From positions 62,001 through 126,000 of the forward strand of contig JAFGAC010000031.1 in NCBI GenBank assembly GCA_016933835.1: DNA of 64,000 bases, read 5' to 3'. The stretch comes from Clostridiales bacterium (GTDB taxonomy: Bacteria; Bacillota; Clostridia; Peptostreptococcales; Acidaminobacteraceae). The stretch's first letter is position 1. The number at the start of each line of letters is the position of its first letter. The notes below the pieces were generated by a model. It was given only the letters and a program-made list of their open reading frames with translations. It was not told the origin of the DNA and searched no databases. Shown here piece by piece: positions 62,403 to 64,000 of the stretch. Position numbers and translations under genes: made by a program.

Positions 62403-62985
62403 AGCGATTCACCACCTGTTTAATCGTATCAAATTGAAATCCTCTTTGCGACAGATACTGTGACATCTTTCCTTTTTGTTCATAACTTAATTCATTAAAA
62501 TCATCGCCATACTTCTTGATTAGAAAATTGAAGGCTACTTCGGAATCATCTTCCATGGATATTTGATCCAATACATTCTCTTCTATACCCTTGTTTTTAA
62601 GATTTGCCACAATTTTAAAAACACCATTTTTTTTGCGGTAAGATTCATAATAATCATTGGCATATTCAGCATCATCAAGATATTTTTCCTTAATCAACAG
62701 ATCAATAACTTGTTCAATGACGCTTATATCATATTCATCTTTCAAAAGCCTTTTTTTAGTCTCGTCACAGGTTCTTCTCTGATAGGCAATGTAATTTACC
62801 GCTAGATCAAAAGCATTGAAGTACTGACCTTTATGAACCATCTCAGCCACTTCTTCTTCTGTCATCTCTTTACCGACATATAGATAGAGATCAATTTGCA
62901 ATTTATCATTGAGCACATAACTCGCTTCATCAAAAATCACTTTTATTCTATGCTTTTTCAAATTTTCCATTCTAAGGATTATCAT
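62374..62985 (-). CDS. recX: Regulatory protein RecX
   Basis: A 203-residue helical protein that modulates RecA. The three-helix RecX repeats are visible: AVNYIAYQRRTCDETKKRLL, VIDLLIKEKYLDDAEYANDYYES, and NLKNKGIEENVLDQI. An N-terminal beta region of ~55 residues precedes them, as in Firmicutes. GGGGTGA is five to seven bases before the ATG at 62985, so the longer frame to 63030 is rejected. It is coupled to the ThiF-family gene; recA is not in the window. Confidence 0.92.
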   Translation of the reverse strand: MIILRMENLKKHRIKVIFDEASYVLNDKLQIDLYLYVGKEMTEEEVAEMVHKGQYFNAFDLAVNYIAYQRRTCDETKKRLLKDEYDISVIEQVIDLLIKEKYLDDAEYANDYYESYRKKNGVFKIVANLKNKGIEENVLDQISMEDDSEVAFNFLIKKYGDDFNELSYEQKGKMSQYLSQRGFQFDTIKQVVNRYEQTISEKL

Positions 62986-63010
62986 ACATTCACCCCAATC
63001 AATAATAGAA

Positions 63011-63039
63011 AAGAAAAAAAATTGAGCCATCAGCTCAAT
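63011..63039 (-). terminator. Terminator after the 31-residue peptide gene
   Basis: ATTGAGC-TGATG-GCTCAAT on the minus strand followed by TTTTTTTCTT, a few bases after the peptide stop and upstream of recX. Confidence 0.85.
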
Positions 63040-63042
63040 TCA

Positions 63043-63138
63043 CTAATACATCATATAGACAAGTGCAGAACCGAAAGTTGCAAGCACCAATGTTGCAACT
63101 ATAAGAATCGCAATGACTTTTCTTGTATTTTTCATCAT
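63043..63138 (-). CDS. 31-residue single-span membrane peptide (Prli42/DUF4044-like)
   Basis: A 31-residue peptide, MMKNTRKVIAILIVATLVLA then TFGSALVYMMY: a basic start followed by one membrane helix. Size and layout resemble Prli42, the stressosome-linked miniprotein of Listeria, and related Firmicute miniproteins; this is resemblance, not proof. AAGGAG lies nine bases upstream within the end of the preceding gene, whose stop is two bases before this ATG, so translation is probably coupled. A terminator follows directly. Confidence 0.7.
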   Translation of the reverse strand: MMKNTRKVIAILIVATLVLATFGSALVYMMY

Positions 63139-63140
63139 AA

Positions 63141-63512
63141 CTATTCGCTCCTTTTAATTACTTTTTTTATTTTCAATTCTTTCATATCCAAAGGATATTC
63201 AAATTTCATTCTCACATTGTTATTATAAACCATATCGAAGCTTACAATCAACTTAGTTTCAGTAATCCACTTGATATCTATAGCATCCACCCATTGTTTG
63301 ATCTTCTCTTCTTCCAATTTTCTGTAGATAAAGTTTCTGTACTGATATTTGACAAAATCAGCATCTGGGTGCTCAACCAGATAGACCGTCGTCAAGATCA
63401 ACACACGCTGCTTTATCTTAGTAAGAAGATTGAAACGATTGATGCTCTTATACATTCGTATCGTCATAAAGACGACAAAAGTTCCAAATAATGCTATCAT
63501 ATATTCATTCAT
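63141..63512 (-). CDS. Small membrane-anchored protein of unknown function
   Basis: A 123-residue protein with an N-terminal membrane segment (~residues 3-20, YMIALFGTFVVFMTIRMY) and a basic soluble remainder with alternating strands (FIYRKLEEEKIKQWVDAIDI, KLIVSFDMVYNNN). I recognise no family. GGAGG is nine bases before the ATG at 63512; the frame begins at a TTG at 63518. Its stop codon adjoins the 31-residue peptide gene, with which it forms an operon. Confidence 0.65.
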   Translation of the reverse strand: MNEYMIALFGTFVVFMTIRMYKSINRFNLLTKIKQRVLILTTVYLVEHPDADFVKYQYRNFIYRKLEEEKIKQWVDAIDIKWITETKLIVSFDMVYNNNVRMKFEYPLDMKELKIKKVIKRSE

Positions 63513-63598
63513 CAACAATTTCCTCCAAATATATTATACAACCATTATATCTTAATGATAATATATAATAAAGACATCTTACAATAAGGAGCCATGAT

Positions 63599-64000
63599 AT
63601 GTCAAAATCAACGTCAAATCTTTTGAAAATAATCGCCATGGTCACCATGCTCATAGATCACATCGGATATCTTTTCTTCCCGAACATCATTCTATTGAGA
63701 ATCATCGGAAGAATCGCTTTCCCTTTATTTGCCTATCTCTTGGTCACTGGTTATATCTACACCAAAGATATCAACCGCTATCTATTTAGACTCGGAATAT
63801 TTGCGATTATATCCCAGATACCTTATCATTTCTTTGTACCCGGAAGATACAATGTCATACTTTTTTTCTTCATTGCTTTATTATCACTCAAATACCATAA
63901 GAAATCACCAATGCTTATCATCATCGCAACTGCTTTTCTGACAGAAACTCTTAATATTTCTTACGGCATGTACGGTATATTCACAATCTATATTTTTTAT
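63599..64000 (+). CDS. TraX-family membrane protein (5' part, runs off window)
   Basis: The first 134 residues of an integral membrane protein continuing past the right edge. LLKIIAMVTMLIDHIGYLFFP and LRIIGRIAFPLFAYLLVTGYIYTKD are the N-terminal signatures of the TraX/YbjM-type acyltransferase family, first described for F-pilin acetylation. ISQIPYHFFVPG fits as well. The chromosomal role in Firmicutes is unknown. AAGGAG is seven bases before the ATG at 63599; the ATG at 63594 is out of frame. Confidence 0.85.
   Translation, partial: MSKSTSNLLKIIAMVTMLIDHIGYLFFPNIILLRIIGRIAFPLFAYLLVTGYIYTKDINRYLFRLGIFAIISQIPYHFFVPGRYNVILFFFIALLSLKYHKKSPMLIIIATAFLTETLNISYGMYGIFTIYIFY

Noticed and set aside
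62986-63030. 15-residue N-terminal extension of RecX
   Set aside because: It runs into the terminator hairpin of the upstream gene, and GGGGTGA is placed for the ATG at 62985.
1-64000. CRISPR arrays, insertion sequences, prophage or integrase genes
   Set aside because: Looked for repeated spacer patterns, transposase or integrase motifs and attachment-site duplications at the two tRNA-Leu genes; none seen.

Overview
The window is a stretch of chromosome from a low-GC Firmicute, most likely an anaerobic, amino-acid-using member of the Clostridia. The grounds are very AT-rich DNA with strong GGAGG-type ribosome binding sites, frequent TTG/GTG starts, a six-gene Rnf operon in the clostridial order C-D-G-E-A-B, a clostridial-type cyclic-di-GMP riboswitch, genes for histidine ammonia-lyase and an ornithine aminotransferase-like enzyme, and a tig-clpP-clpX-lon-engB operon. 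The species cannot be named from sequence alone. I see no insertion sequence, prophage, CRISPR array or rRNA. Most of the window is core chromosome with a few lineage-specific clusters.

Layout. 1-6.8 kb: a partial QueG-like Fe-S protein, a DUF4364 regulator, then the rnfCDGEAB operon (minus strand) with a membrane-anchored SPOR-like protein upstream. 6.9-10.3 kb: polA, coaE and tRNA-Leu(GAG). 10.3-14 kb: an ECF sigma factor, a zinc-finger anti-sigma/DUF4349 membrane protein and a SIMPL protein, apparently autoregulated, then a YdjM-like membrane hydrolase. 14-18.6 kb: OsmC, an EamA transporter, an ornithine aminotransferase-like enzyme, and an ArsR-controlled CDF metal-efflux operon. 18.7-24.9 kb: tRNA-Leu(CAA), a cold-shock protein with a structured leader, a DEAD-box helicase, an HtrA protease, a LysR regulator, an M18 aminopeptidase and DUF896. 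24.9-31.1 kb: hutH, ygiQ, a c-di-GMP-I riboswitch ahead of an M23 peptidase/bactofilin operon, and a TtcA-like PP-loop enzyme.

31.1-38.1 kb: an unusual three-gene operon. It encodes a 1628-residue protein that joins an HD hydrolase, a helical-repeat region, a NadD-like nucleotidyltransferase, a GNAT-like region and a phosphoribosyltransferase-like domain. Next come a lactate/malate-dehydrogenase-like protein and a flavodoxin-fold protein with a cysteine cluster. This is the best candidate for an undescribed system.

38.2-64 kb: BrkB/YihY and hflK-hflC; a complete p-aminobenzoate/folate operon (pabA-pabB-pabC-folE-folP-folB-folK) ending in a short DAHP synthase; a TIM-barrel/receiver gene pair; rRNA-modification genes; class II fructose-bisphosphate aldolase; a U32 (RlhA-like) protein; the tig-clpP-clpX-lon-engB-nudix-ppiB proteostasis operon; and a recX/ThiF operon with a 31-residue membrane peptide. 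The window ends inside a TraX-family gene.

Several genes, including the 58-residue DUF896 protein, the 31-residue membrane peptide and the two edge-truncated genes, are short or incomplete and easily missed. Start codons were chosen from ribosome binding site spacing, so several proteins are shorter than the longest open frame.
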